This document shows, piece by piece, positions 1-12,239 of a DNA stretch of 64,000 bases. A program made the translations under genes and the position numbers. Below the pieces are notes generated by a model. That model searched no databases and was not told the origin of the DNA. It saw only the letters and a program-made list of their open reading frames with translations. This stretch comes from Parafrankia elaeagni (lineage in GTDB: Bacteria; Actinomycetota; Actinomycetes; Frankiales; Frankiaceae). The DNA is taken from contig NZ_KB893714.1 in assembly GCF_000374165.1 (NCBI RefSeq), forward strand, positions 79,524 to 143,523, read 5' to 3'. Each line of letters starts with the position of its first letter. Position 1 is the first letter of the stretch.

Positions 1-1210
<1,210 letters not shown>

Positions 1211-1214
<4 letters not shown>

Positions 1215-2071
1215 CGTCCCCCCACGACGAGTACCGACTGGACGACAGCCGGGCCGGCGGGGACGCCGGCGCGGAGGAGCCCGTGGTCAGGGACCGGAGG
1301 CGCATCGACCCGGAAACCGGGCAGGTCCGCGTCGGTGCCGAGTCGGGCCCGGCCGGATCGGGCCCCGGCCCGGCCGGGCCGGGCTCGGGCGGCCCGGGCA
1401 CGGCCGGGCCGGAACCGGCCGGTGGCGAGACCGACTCCGAGCTCGCCGCGTCGCTGCGGCGTCAGCTCGGTGAGCGGACCGCCGACCTGCAGCGGCTGAA
1501 GGCCGAGTTCGACAACTACCGGCGCCGGGCGGCGCGGGAACGGGACGCCGCGGGCGACCAGGCCGTCTCCAAGCTGCTCACCGCACTGCTGGGCGTTCTG
1601 GACGACATCGGCCGCGCGCGGGACCACGGCGACCTCGAAGGGCCGTTCAAGGCGATCGCCGAGTCCCTCGAGGCGGCGCTGGAGTCGACCGGCCTGGAGC
1701 GGTTCGGCACACCGGGCGAGCTGTTCGACCCGCACCTGCACCACGCGCTGCTGCACTCGTACCGGTCGGACGTCAGCGAGACGACCTGCGTGGAGATCTT
1801 CCGCTCGGGTTACCGGCGCGGCAACGCGGTGCTGCGAGCCGCGCAGGTAGCGGTCGCGGAGCCCGCTGAGGACGGCGGCGACGGGCCGGATACCGGGCTC
1901 GACGGGACCGAATCGGGCACTCTTGGTGATAACGGGCACGCCGGGGCACACCCGGACGAGGGTCAGCCGGCCGGCGGCGCGTCTCCCGGAAGGGAGAACG
2001 CTCCCCTCCCGGACGACACCGGCAGCGTTCCCGGGCCGGACCGCGGGGGCCCGACCGTCAGCGCCGACTGA
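1211..2071 (+). CDS. grpE: Nucleotide exchange factor GrpE, with long C-terminal tail
   Basis: GrpE releases ADP from DnaK. The GTG start overlaps the dnaK stop. Residues 1-75 are low-complexity Gly/Pro/Ala. A coiled coil follows ([20 protein letters not shown]), then the beta-domain with the family signature ([19 protein letters not shown]) near residue 200. The protein is 286 residues against roughly 180-220 for most GrpE. The excess is the N-terminal linker plus about 75 acidic, Gly-rich residues after the beta-domain, which look disordered. Gene order dnaK-grpE-dnaJ-hspR is the standard actinobacterial heat-shock operon. Confidence 0.95.
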
Positions 2072-2129
2072 AGAGATGGCCAACTGAACCATGCCGATGG
2101 ACCGCTCGCGTGCCGCCCGCCCGGTGTTC

Positions 2130-2150
2130 CGCACCGGCCGGGCCGGTGCG
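2130..2150. terminator. Inverted repeat in the grpE-dnaJ spacer
   Basis: Arms CGCACCGGCC (2130-2139) and GGCCGGTGCG (2141-2150) flank a single G. This gives a very stable hairpin in the 171-bp gap between grpE and dnaJ. There is no T-tract, so it may be an attenuator, a processing or stability element, or simply GC-rich sequence. dnaJ has its own strong Shine-Dalgarno just upstream of its GTG. Confidence 0.4.
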
Positions 2151-2242
2151 TCCCGATCTGACCGGCGGCCGGGTGGCTCTGCCCGCCCGGATGCTTCCGA
2201 TACCCGCGTGCCGGGTTCGTTCATGACGGAAGGAGGGGCGCC

Positions 2243-3421
2243 GTGAGTGTTCGCGACATGGTTGAGAAGGACTACTACGCCGCTCTCGGCGTCCCCAAGG
2301 ACGCCTCCGCGGCCGACATCAAGAAGGCGTACCGCCGGCTCGCGCGGGAGCTGCACCCCGACAAGAACCCCGGGGATCTCAAGGCGGAGGCACGGTTCAA
2401 GGAGGTCTCCGAGGCCTACGACGTGCTCTCCGACGAGACCCGGCGGCGCGAGTACGACGAGGCCCGCGCGCTGTTCGCCTCGGGCGCGTATCCGGGTGCC
2501 GGCGGCGGGCGCGGCGGCATGGGCGGCTACGGCCAGCCGGGCGGCTACGGCCCGACGTCGGGTATCAACCTCGACGACCTGCTCAACGGCAGCGGTGGGG
2601 CCGGCTTCGGCGGGATCTTCGACAACCTCTTCCAGCGGTCCTCGCCCGGCCGCGCGCCCCGCCGCGGCACCGACATCGCGGCGGAGGTGACGATCCCGTT
2701 CGAGAAGTCGCTGACCGGGCTCGAGGCGACGGTGCGGCTGCCGGGCGCCGCCACCTGCACCACCTGCGGCGGCACCGCCGCACGGCCCGGAACCTCGCCG
2801 CGGACCTGTCCGGTCTGCCGGGGCCTCGGCGTGATCTCCCGATCCCAGGGCGGTTTCGCGCTCTCCGAGCCCTGCCGGGACTGCCTGGGCAAGGGCAGCC
2901 TCATCGACCATCCCTGCACCGACTGCCACGGCACCGGGCGCCGGGAGCGCGAGCAGCGCATCCGCATCCCCGCGGGCGTCAGCGACGGGCAGCGGCTGCG
3001 GGTCCGCGGGCGCGGCTCGCCCGGGGAGCGCGGCGGCGCCGCCGGTGACCTCGAGGTCACCGTGCACGTCCAGAGCCACCCCGTCTTCGGACGGGAAGGC
3101 CACAACCTGACTATCAGCCTGCCGGTGACCATCACGGAGGCGGCCCTCGGTGCCTCCGTGAAGGTGCCGACAATCGACGGGACCCCGCTGACGGTCAAGG
3201 TCCCGGCCGGCACCTCGAGCGGCCGCCGTCTGCGCGCCCGGGGGCGCGGTGTCCCGCGTCCCGGCGGGGAGAGCGGCGATCTCATCGTCACGCTCGAGGT
3301 CACGGTACCCAAACCGTCGGAGCTCTCGCCGAAGGCGCGCACCGCGCTCCAGGAGTTCGCGCGGGCGCATCCCGAGGACCCCCGTGAAACCCTGATAGCC
3401 CAGATGGAGGGACGGGCATGA
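2243..3421 (+). CDS. dnaJ: Chaperone protein DnaJ (type I Hsp40)
   Basis: Co-chaperone that stimulates DnaK ATPase and delivers substrates. The GTG start is preceded by GGAAGGAGGG. The J-domain is at residues 10-75 with the HPD motif ([11 protein letters not shown]). A Gly-rich linker runs from about 85 to 145. The zinc domain has four Cys pairs (CTTCGG, CPVCRG, CRDCLG, CTDCHG), and the substrate-binding beta-domains follow. The 392 residues fit type I DnaJ (DnaJ1 of actinobacteria). The last codons overlap the hspR start (ATGA), so the repressor is made with the chaperones. Confidence 0.96.
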   Translation: MSVRDMVEKDYYAALGVPKDASAADIKKAYRRLARELHPDKNPGDLKAEARFKEVSEAYDVLSDETRRREYDEARALFASGAYPGAGGGRGGMGGYGQPGGYGPTSGINLDDLLNGSGGAGFGGIFDNLFQRSSPGRAPRRGTDIAAEVTIPFEKSLTGLEATVRLPGAATCTTCGGTAARPGTSPRTCPVCRGLGVISRSQGGFALSEPCRDCLGKGSLIDHPCTDCHGTGRREREQRIRIPAGVSDGQRLRVRGRGSPGERGGAAGDLEVTVHVQSHPVFGREGHNLTISLPVTITEAALGASVKVPTIDGTPLTVKVPAGTSSGRRLRARGRGVPRPGGESGDLIVTLEVTVPKPSELSPKARTALQEFARAHPEDPRETLIAQMEGRA

Positions 3422-4011
3422 ACGCGCGCCCGAACCGTACGTCCGATCCGCCCCAGACTCCGGGCCGCGCCGGGAGTCGCTCCCAGCCGGGAACCGGCGG
3501 GCTGTCCAGGGGCCAGACCGGTCCCGCCGGCGCACCAGCCTCCTCCCATCCCACCCACGAACCGGCGCCCGGCTACTACCAGCCCCCGGGCCCCGCGGCC
3601 GGACCCGCTCACGACGATGACGCGCCGGTCTACGTGATCTCCATCGCGGCGCAGCTCGCCGGCATGCACCCGCAGACACTGCGGTCCTATGACCGGCTCG
3701 GGCTGGTGACCCCCGGCCGCACCGCCGGCCGCGGACGCCGCTACTCGGCGCGTGACGTGGCACTGCTCCGCGAGGTCCAGCGCCTCTCCCAGGAGGAGGG
3801 CGTCAACCTGGAGGGCATCCGGCAGATCCTGCGCCTCGGTGCCCAGGTCGTCGCACTGCAGGCCCAGGTCCGCCAGCTCGCCGAGGAGCTGGCCGCCGCC
3901 CGCGCCGACGCCGACCGGCGCGTCGCCGAGGCGCATGCCAGCCACCGCCGTGATCTCGTCCCCATCGAGCGCGGCGCGGTCGTGGTCTGGCGGCCCGGCC
4001 ACCGCCGCTGA
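3418..4011 (+). CDS. hspR: Heat-shock repressor HspR (MerR family)
   Basis: Transcriptional repressor of the dnaK operon and clpB, known in actinobacteria to bind HAIR inverted repeats with DnaK as corepressor. Residues 1-60 are a Pro/Gly/Ser-rich extension not typical of the family. The MerR helix-turn-helix follows ([19 protein letters not shown], residues about 63-81, then [20 protein letters not shown]). Next come a short Leu-rich coiled coil and a basic tail. The ATG overlaps the dnaJ stop. A matching operator lies at 4168-4188, between this gene and clpB. Confidence 0.95.
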   Translation: MNARPNRTSDPPQTPGRAGSRSQPGTGGLSRGQTGPAGAPASSHPTHEPAPGYYQPPGPAAGPAHDDDAPVYVISIAAQLAGMHPQTLRSYDRLGLVTPGRTAGRGRRYSARDVALLREVQRLSQEEGVNLEGIRQILRLGAQVVALQAQVRQLAEELAAARADADRRVAEAHASHRRDLVPIERGAVVVWRPGHRR

Positions 4012-4167
4012 TCCCGGCCCGGCCGGGTGTGGGCGCCGCGCCTGTCCGCGCCCGCCTCCCTCGCGCCCCTGCCCGACCCCGCCCACCTCGCCCATCTGTT
4101 CACCCCGTCCGCCGCCGGCGAGGCCGGCGGGGTCGGCCGGCGGACACGAGCCCGAGAAGTCCGACAA

Positions 4168-4188
4168 GTTGAGCGGGAATGACTCAGG
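4168..4188. promoter_or_regulatory. HAIR operator (HspR-binding site) upstream of clpB
   Basis: The left half GTTGAGC (4168-4174) and right half ACTCAGG (4182-4188) are separated by seven bases. They match the HAIR consensus CTTGAGT-N7-ACTCAAG at 5/7 and 6/7 positions. A third half-site in the left-half-like orientation, CTGAGT, occurs at 4193-4198. It forms a second perfect inverted repeat ACTCAG-GTATG-CTGAGT (4182-4198) that shares the middle half-site. Position and gene context (hspR immediately upstream, clpB downstream) support HspR autoregulated control of clpB. Confidence 0.85.
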
Positions 4189-4201
4189 TATGCTGAGTGT
4201 T
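4176..4201 (+). promoter_or_regulatory. SigR/SigH-type (ECF, thiol-stress) promoter of clpB
   Basis: GGAAT at 4176-4180 is followed by exactly 18 bases and GTT at 4199-4201. This is the consensus of the SigR (Streptomyces)/SigH (Mycobacterium) regulons, which are known to include clp and dnaK genes. The -35 element sits inside the HAIR spacer, so HspR would cover it directly. Expected transcript start is about 4207-4209, leaving a leader of roughly 105 bases before the clpB ATG at 4314. Confidence 0.7.
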
Positions 4202-4313
4202 GTTACCGGAGGAGGCGGTGCCATCCGGCGCCGTTCGACACAGAACCCATCACGCGGAGCCGACAACTTCGGCACCGCCTGACACCGGATCGCTCCGAGA
4301 CACTGGGGTCGCC

Positions 4314-6926
<2,613 letters not shown>

Positions 6927-6957
6927 CCACCCCGGACCGGTCTCATACAGTCGGCGC

Positions 6958-7878
6958 ATGGTGCGGACGGGTCCGGTTCTGTCAGTCTCCGCCGAGGTCG
7001 AGGCCGCCCTGGCCGCCGGCGAGCCGGTGGTCGCGCTCGAGTCGACGCTGATCGCGCACGGCCTGCCGCGTCCCCGCAACCGCGGGTTCGCGGCGGAGCT
7101 GGAGGGGATGCTGCGCTCCCGCGGCGTCACCCCCGCCACCGTCGCCGTGATCGAGGGAGTCCCCACGGTCGGACTGGACGAGGCCGGGCTCGCCCGCGTC
7201 GCCGACGACCCCGCGGTGGCCAAGGCGTCCGTCCGCGACCTGCCCGCCGCCGTCGCGCTGGGCCGCACCTGCGCCACGACGGTCGCGGCCACCTCCGTCC
7301 TGGCGGCCCGCGCCGGCATCCGGGTGTTCGCGACCGGTGGCCTCGGCGGGGTGCACCGCGGCGCCGCCGAGACCTTCGACGAGTCCGCCGACCTGCCGAC
7401 GCTGGCCACCACGCCGATGACCGTTGTCAGCGCGGGGGTCAAGTCCATCCTGGATGTCGACGCGACTCTCGAGCGTCTGGAGACGCTCGGGGTCACCCTG
7501 CTCGGCTGGCGGACCGCCGACTTCCCAGGTTTCTATCTCCCGGCCACCGGCCGCCGGCTGGACTGGACGGTCCGGGATGCCCGAGAGGTGGCGGACGCCA
7601 TGGCGACCCGGGACGGTCTCGGCCTGGCGTCCGCGATCGTCGTCGCGAACCCGGTGCCGGCCGGGCAGGCCCTCGACCCGGCCGTGCACGACGAGGTGCT
7701 ACGGACCGCGCTGCGCCGCGCCGATGAGCAGGGCCTGCGCGGCAAGGCCGTCACACCGTTCCTGCTGGCGACCTTCCATACCGAGACCGGTGGCGCGAGC
7801 CTCGAGGTCAACCTGTCCGTCGTCCGCAACAACGCGGCGGTGGCGGCGGAGATCGCGACCGCGTGGGCGGCCCGCTGA
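6958..7878 (+). CDS. psuG: Pseudouridine-5'-phosphate glycosidase
   Basis: Reversible enzyme that splits pseudouridine 5'-phosphate into uracil and ribose 5-phosphate, or joins them. The 306-residue product starts at the ATG 31 bases after clpB and has family signatures throughout: ALESTLIAHGLPRPRN near the N terminus, ATVAVIEG, TGGLGGVHRGA, and SAGVKSILDVDATLERLE. The C terminus carries NLSVVRNNAAVAAEIA, typical for PsuG. No psuK kinase or transporter is adjacent, so the gene may work with a distant kinase. It could be read from clpB transcripts, since no terminator is visible in the short gap. Confidence 0.93.
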   Translation: MVRTGPVLSVSAEVEAALAAGEPVVALESTLIAHGLPRPRNRGFAAELEGMLRSRGVTPATVAVIEGVPTVGLDEAGLARVADDPAVAKASVRDLPAAVALGRTCATTVAATSVLAARAGIRVFATGGLGGVHRGAAETFDESADLPTLATTPMTVVSAGVKSILDVDATLERLETLGVTLLGWRTADFPGFYLPATGRRLDWTVRDAREVADAMATRDGLGLASAIVVANPVPAGQALDPAVHDEVLRTALRRADEQGLRGKAVTPFLLATFHTETGGASLEVNLSVVRNNAAVAAEIATAWAAR

Positions 7879-7921
7879 GACGTCCGCACGCCGCCCGCTG
7901 TCATCCGCTGTCATCCGCCGG

Positions 7922-8743
7922 TCACTGGATCTGCAGCTTGCCGGAGATCTGGTCCGCGATCCGCTGCAGATGCTCCTGCGACGGCAGGTTGTCGACATTG
8001 GAGTAGTTCACCGAGACCTCGACGCGCCCCTTGATGAAGAACAGGTTGTCCAGGACCAGGCCGACCGTCTCCCCGCCTGCCGTCACTCCCATGCTGATCC
8101 GCAGCAGGCCCTGGGCTCCGGCCGGGGGTGGGGGCGTCTCCGCGGCGACGATCTCAACCGTGGTGCCGCTGCTCGCGCTGGCGTCGAACTCGGCCTGCAG
8201 CGCCTGACCGAAGCACTCCCCGAACCGGGGGTTGGTCAGAATCTGCAGGTCGGTCGCGGCCTTCTCCGCAGAGACGATCTGGGCCGAGGAGGAGATCGAG
8301 ATCAGGCTGTCGGCGTCGTTGGTGAAGTCGGGGCCGTCGGCGGAATCCTGGTCCTCGTCATCCAGCTGCTCGGCCGGCACTCCGAGGCAGCGGGCCACCT
8401 CGACCATGGAGATGTCGTCCGAGTTGGACTGCGGGTCCGCGGGGGACGCGGTGAACCCGGCGGTGAGCGGGCCCTCCGTGAGTACGTAGTCCTCGGCGTT
8501 CAACGTGGCCTCGGTCGGCGACGGCGACGGCGCAGACAGGGACGCGGCCGAGGTCGGTGCACCCGACCGGCCGCCGGCGGTCGAGGTGGACCCGCCGCTC
8601 TGGCAGGACGCCACGGTCAGCGTGGCCGCCGCGAGCAGCAGCCCGCACCGCCCCGCGACCCGGCGCCCGCGTCGCGACGGCACGCCGGTGCCGCCCCGGC
8701 CGGATTCCGCCGTGACCTGCCGGACCGCGTCCCGCTCGTCCAC
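7922..8743 (-). CDS. Putative secreted lipoprotein, unknown function
   Basis: The 273-residue product is read from a GTG with a GGGGGTGG Shine-Dalgarno. A basic N-terminal region is followed by a hydrophobic stretch and a lipobox (LTVASC, Cys near residue 36), predicting lipidation and export. A Ser/Thr/Pro-rich linker follows, then a globular domain with no family I recognise (NVDNLPSQEHLQRIADQI at the C terminus). It resembles the many actinobacterial surface lipoproteins of unknown role. It is convergent with psuG and divergent from the MmpL-type gene; a link with that transporter is only inferred from position. Confidence 0.75.
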   Translation of the reverse strand: MDERDAVRQVTAESGRGGTGVPSRRGRRVAGRCGLLLAAATLTVASCQSGGSTSTAGGRSGAPTSAASLSAPSPSPTEATLNAEDYVLTEGPLTAGFTASPADPQSNSDDISMVEVARCLGVPAEQLDDEDQDSADGPDFTNDADSLISISSSAQIVSAEKAATDLQILTNPRFGECFGQALQAEFDASASSGTTVEIVAAETPPPPAGAQGLLRISMGVTAGGETVGLVLDNLFFIKGRVEVSVNYSNVDNLPSQEHLQRIADQISGKLQIQ

Positions 8744-9114
8744 AGTTCCACCCCCAGATAATGGCGGCACGATTTTCCGCGCCGCATCGGAAAGCGTCCG
8801 CCATGGCGGCGTTCCGCCGCCGTCGAACCCTCGTCCACAATGCCGGAAGAATGCGGCGAGCACCCGTCCGATCCGATGTCTTTGTCGGGACAGCAACCGG
8901 CGGGCCGGAGCGCTCGGTACCGCCCTTGACAGGGCTGATGCCTTCCGCCGCACTCCGCATGTCAGGCGCGCGCCGCTATCGTCCCGATACGGATCGTCAT
9001 GCCGGGTGGCTATTCGCTGCCCGCCGCGTGAGATCAGTCGGCGCGGCGCGCGCGTGACGCTCCGAGCTGGCAGCATCGGCGGAAAGCCGGCAGGTGAACG
9101 AGGGAGGGCGCAGC
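8744..9114. other. Divergent intergenic region (lipoprotein / MmpL transporter)
   Basis: This 371-bp spacer separates the divergent starts. A TTGACA hexamer at 8926-8931 has no convincing -10 element 16-19 bases downstream. Several overlapping GC-rich direct and inverted motifs surround 8800-8830. I see no RNA gene or coding potential. Confidence 0.5.
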
Positions 9115-11619
9115 ATGGACCAGCCGCGCCCCGACGGTGCCGCGGAGCCGGCCAGCACAGAGCCGGCCGGTGTGGCCCCGCCCGCCGGCTCAGGGCACGA
9201 TCCGGGCCCGGGGCACCCGCTACGGCGGTCGCGTTCAGCGCGCCTCGTACCCTGCCTGATCGTCCTGTGCTGGTTGGCGGTCGGCGTGGCGGTCAGTCCG
9301 CTCGCCTTCCGGCTCACTGACGCCCAGACGAACGACGCCTCGGCCTTCCTGCCGGAGGATGCCGAGTCGACCCGCCTGCTGGAGGCGCAGCGGACCCTGC
9401 CCGGCGGCGACGCCGTGCCCGCGGTGATCATCCTGGCGCGGGCGGACGGTCTGACTCCGGACGACCTGAGGGTCGCCGAGGCACTGCGGGCTGATCTCGG
9501 CGAGTTCGCGGCGAACACCATTCCGCCCGCTGTGCCCTCGGGTGACGGCAAGGCCGTGGTGCTCACGGTTCCGCTGCCGCAGTCAACGGACGCCGAACAG
9601 TTCACCGAAGATATCGGCCGTATACGAAACATCAGCGACGACGCGGCCGCGGCCGAACCGGGTCTCGATTCCGCCGTCACTGGTCCGGCTGGCCTGGTGG
9701 CCGACACCTACGATGTTTTCGCGGAAATCGAGAACGCGCTGCTGCTCGCGACCGCATCCATTGTGGCCGTGATTCTGCTGCTGGTTTACCGCAGCCCTTT
9801 CCTCTGGATTGTGCCACTACTCTCGGTCGGCATCGCGGACCAGGCGGCTGCCGGCCTGATCTACCTGCTAGCCCGGCACGCCGACCTCACGGTCAACGGC
9901 CAGAGCGCGGGCATGCTGCGGGTCCTCGTCTTCGGTGCCGGAACCGACTACGCGCTCCTGCTCATCGCCCGCTACCAGGAGGAGCTCACCAGGTACGCCG
10001 AGCCCGCCGCGGCCATGCGGGTCGCGCTGCACCGGGCCGGCCCGGCGATCCTGGCCTCCGCCGGCACCGTGATCATCGGAATGCTGTGCCTGCTGCTCGG
10101 TGAGCTGAACTCGCACCGCGGGCTCGGCCCGGTCTGCGCGATCGGCATCGTCGTCGCGCTGGTGACGATGCTCACGCTGCTGCCGGCCGCGATGGTGATC
10201 GGCGGTCGGCGGCTGTTCTGGCCGTTCGTGCCGCGGCTGGGCCACTACGAGCAGGCGGAGGAGACCGGCAGCGGCACCTGGGCCCGCGCCGGCGCCGCCA
10301 TCGCGCGCTACCCGCGGGTCATCTGGATCACCACGACGGTCGCGCTGGGCGCGCTGGTACTCGGCATGCTCGTCCTGCCCGGTGTCCTGCGCCAGGACGA
10401 GGCCTTCCGTGACCAGGTGGAATCGGTCGAGGGCCAGCATCTCGCCGAACAGAGCTTCCCACCGGGCGTCACGGCTCCGACGTTCGTCGTCGCGAACGCC
10501 GCGCAGACGGACGCGGTAGCCGACACCGTGCGCGCCGTTCCAGGTGTGGCCGCGGCGGCGGAGAGCGGCCGGACGGCCGACCTGGTCCAGTTCCTGGTGA
10601 TCCTGGAAGCGCCGCCGGACAGCTCGGACTCCTTCCGTACGGTCGAAGCTCTTCGCGACGCGGTCCACGCGGTCCCCGGCGCCGGGGCGCTCGTCGGCGG
10701 CAACACCGCCGTGAACCTCGACGTTCGCGACGCCGCGGTACGCGACCGCGAAGTGATCATTCCCGTGGTGCTCGTCGTGGTGCTGCTGATTCTCGCGCTG
10801 CTCCTGCGCGCGATCGTGGCGCCGCTGCTCCTCATGGCCACCGTCGTGCTGTCGTTCTTCGCGGCGCTGGGCGCGAGCGCGCTGATCTACCACTTCGTCT
10901 TCGGCTTCCCCGGCATCGATCCGGCGCTGCCGCTCGTCGGGTTCATCTTCCTGGTGGCACTCGGCGTCGACTACAACATCTTCCTGATGACACGCGTCCG
11001 CGAGGAGGCGGGCCGAATCGGGCACGAGGCCGGTGTGCAGCGCGGGCTGGCAGTGACCGGCGGTGTGATCACCTCGGCCGGGGTGGTGCTGGCCGCCACC
11101 TTCGCGGTGCTGCTCATCTTCCCCCTCGTCCAGCTCGCCGAGGTCGGGTTCCTGGTGGCCTTCGGGGTACTCCTGGACACCTTGATCGTCCGCTCGATCC
11201 TGGTGCCGGCGCTCGCGCTGGATGTCGGGCCGGCCGTGTGGTGGCCCAGCCATCCCACGGCTTCGGCGGACCGGGCGCTGGCGCTGCGGGCAGCCCAGGC
11301 GGCGCCGGCCAGGCCCGTACCGCTCGATGACGCGGCCGCGGCGGCCGAACTCGACCAGCCCGGAATCGCGCCGTCCGGCGCCTTCGCCGACTTCGGCACC
11401 GACACCATCGAACACGCCTACGAGATGTCCCGCCTGCAGATGCTTGACGAGGAGCAGGCCAACGGCCTCGAGACCGCGGAAACCGCGCGCACCACCGAAC
11501 CACCCGATTCCGCCGGCACCGCCGGCACCGGCGACACCGGCGATGCGCCCGGCAGCCAAAAGCAGGATGCATCCCCCACCGGTTCGCCACGGGACCCGCG
11601 CGCTGATCCGTCGCGCTGA
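9115..11619 (+). CDS. MmpL/RND-family membrane transporter
   Basis: Predicted lipid or hydrophobic-compound exporter of 834 residues. The ATG at 9115 is chosen because AGGGAGGG lies just upstream; an in-frame GTG at 9094 would add seven residues. The layout is a cytoplasmic N terminus, TM1, a large external loop, and a block of five helices with the MMPL signature (VLVFGAGTDYALLLIARYQEE). A second half repeats this (FLVALGVDYNIFLMTRVREE). About 110 hydrophilic residues (Asp/Thr/Gly-rich) form the C-terminal tail. The substrate is not predictable from sequence. The last codons begin a 13-bp tandem repeat array. Confidence 0.9.
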   Translation: MDQPRPDGAAEPASTEPAGVAPPAGSGHDPGPGHPLRRSRSARLVPCLIVLCWLAVGVAVSPLAFRLTDAQTNDASAFLPEDAESTRLLEAQRTLPGGDAVPAVIILARADGLTPDDLRVAEALRADLGEFAANTIPPAVPSGDGKAVVLTVPLPQSTDAEQFTEDIGRIRNISDDAAAAEPGLDSAVTGPAGLVADTYDVFAEIENALLLATASIVAVILLLVYRSPFLWIVPLLSVGIADQAAAGLIYLLARHADLTVNGQSAGMLRVLVFGAGTDYALLLIARYQEELTRYAEPAAAMRVALHRAGPAILASAGTVIIGMLCLLLGELNSHRGLGPVCAIGIVVALVTMLTLLPAAMVIGGRRLFWPFVPRLGHYEQAEETGSGTWARAGAAIARYPRVIWITTTVALGALVLGMLVLPGVLRQDEAFRDQVESVEGQHLAEQSFPPGVTAPTFVVANAAQTDAVADTVRAVPGVAAAAESGRTADLVQFLVILEAPPDSSDSFRTVEALRDAVHAVPGAGALVGGNTAVNLDVRDAAVRDREVIIPVVLVVVLLILALLLRAIVAPLLLMATVVLSFFAALGASALIYHFVFGFPGIDPALPLVGFIFLVALGVDYNIFLMTRVREEAGRIGHEAGVQRGLAVTGGVITSAGVVLAATFAVLLIFPLVQLAEVGFLVAFGVLLDTLIVRSILVPALALDVGPAVWWPSHPTASADRALALRAAQAAPARPVPLDDAAAAAELDQPGIAPSGAFADFGTDTIEHAYEMSRLQMLDEEQANGLETAETARTTEPPDSAGTAGTGDTGDAPGSQKQDASPTGSPRDPRADPSR

Positions 11620-11656
11620 TCCGTCGCGCCGATCCGCCGCGCCGATCCGCCGCACT
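11605..11656. repeat. Four 13-bp tandem repeats spanning the stop codon
   Basis: Four consecutive 13-bp units, GATCCGTCGCGCT-like, lie at 11605-11617, 11618-11630, 11631-11643 and 11644-11656, with one or two differences between neighbours. The first unit encodes the last codons of the MmpL-type protein. The remaining three extend into non-coding DNA. Confidence 0.85.
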
Positions 11657-11714
11657 GCTCCGCGCACCGCCTGAACCTTCGGGAAATCACGGCTTAAGCA
11701 CTTATGGTTGCCAG

Positions 11715-12239
11715 ATGGGCCCCGCGCCGCTCGACCTACCGGACACGGTGTCGATGCCGGACCTGTGGCGCGTCCCGCCGCAGGCCTGGCGGGGGCTGTC
11801 CCCCCAGCTGCGGCGGCTGCGGCGGCTGTTGCTCGCGGCCGGTGCGCTGCCCTCGGCCGCGCTCGCCGCGCTCGTCGGCGGCACCTTCCTGGGCCTGCCC
11901 GGGCTGCTCGTCGCGCTCGCGCCGCTCGGCGCCGCGGGCTGGGCCTGGCACGCGATCGGCCGAGCCTGGGATGCCTGGCGGTACGCCGAACGCGATGACG
12001 ACCTGCTCGTCCAGCACGGCGTCCTGGTGCGCAGACTCGCCGTGGTCCCCTACGGCCGGATGCAGCTTGTCGACGTCACAGCCGGACCGCTGGCGCGGCG
12101 CTTCGGCGTCGCGCAGGTGCGCCTGCACACCGCCGCCGCCACCACCGACGCCGTCATTCCAGGCCTGACACCGGACGAGGCGGCCCGGCTTCGGGACGCG
12201 CTGGCCGAGCGCGGCCGTGACCGGGCGGTCGGGCTTTGA
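11715..12239 (+). CDS. Bacterial PH-domain membrane protein (YdbS-like)
   Basis: The 174-residue product has two hydrophobic helices (about 35-75: LLLAAGALPSAALAALVGG and the following stretch). One bPH_2 domain follows (about 85-165), with DDDLLVQHGVLVRRLAVVPYGRMQLVDVTAGPL typical of YdbS proteins when read in shorter pieces. The role of this family is unknown; members are thought to act at the membrane. The stop codon overlaps the TTG start of the next PH-domain gene (TTGA), so the pair is coupled, as in ydbS-ydbT pairs of other Gram-positives. An internal ATG at 11754 is an alternative start. Confidence 0.85.
   Translation: MGPAPLDLPDTVSMPDLWRVPPQAWRGLSPQLRRLRRLLLAAGALPSAALAALVGGTFLGLPGLLVALAPLGAAGWAWHAIGRAWDAWRYAERDDDLLVQHGVLVRRLAVVPYGRMQLVDVTAGPLARRFGVAQVRLHTAAATTDAVIPGLTPDEAARLRDALAERGRDRAVGL

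Noticed and set aside
8926-8931. TTGACA as a -35 element for the first MmpL gene
   Set aside because: No acceptable -10 at 16-19 bp.
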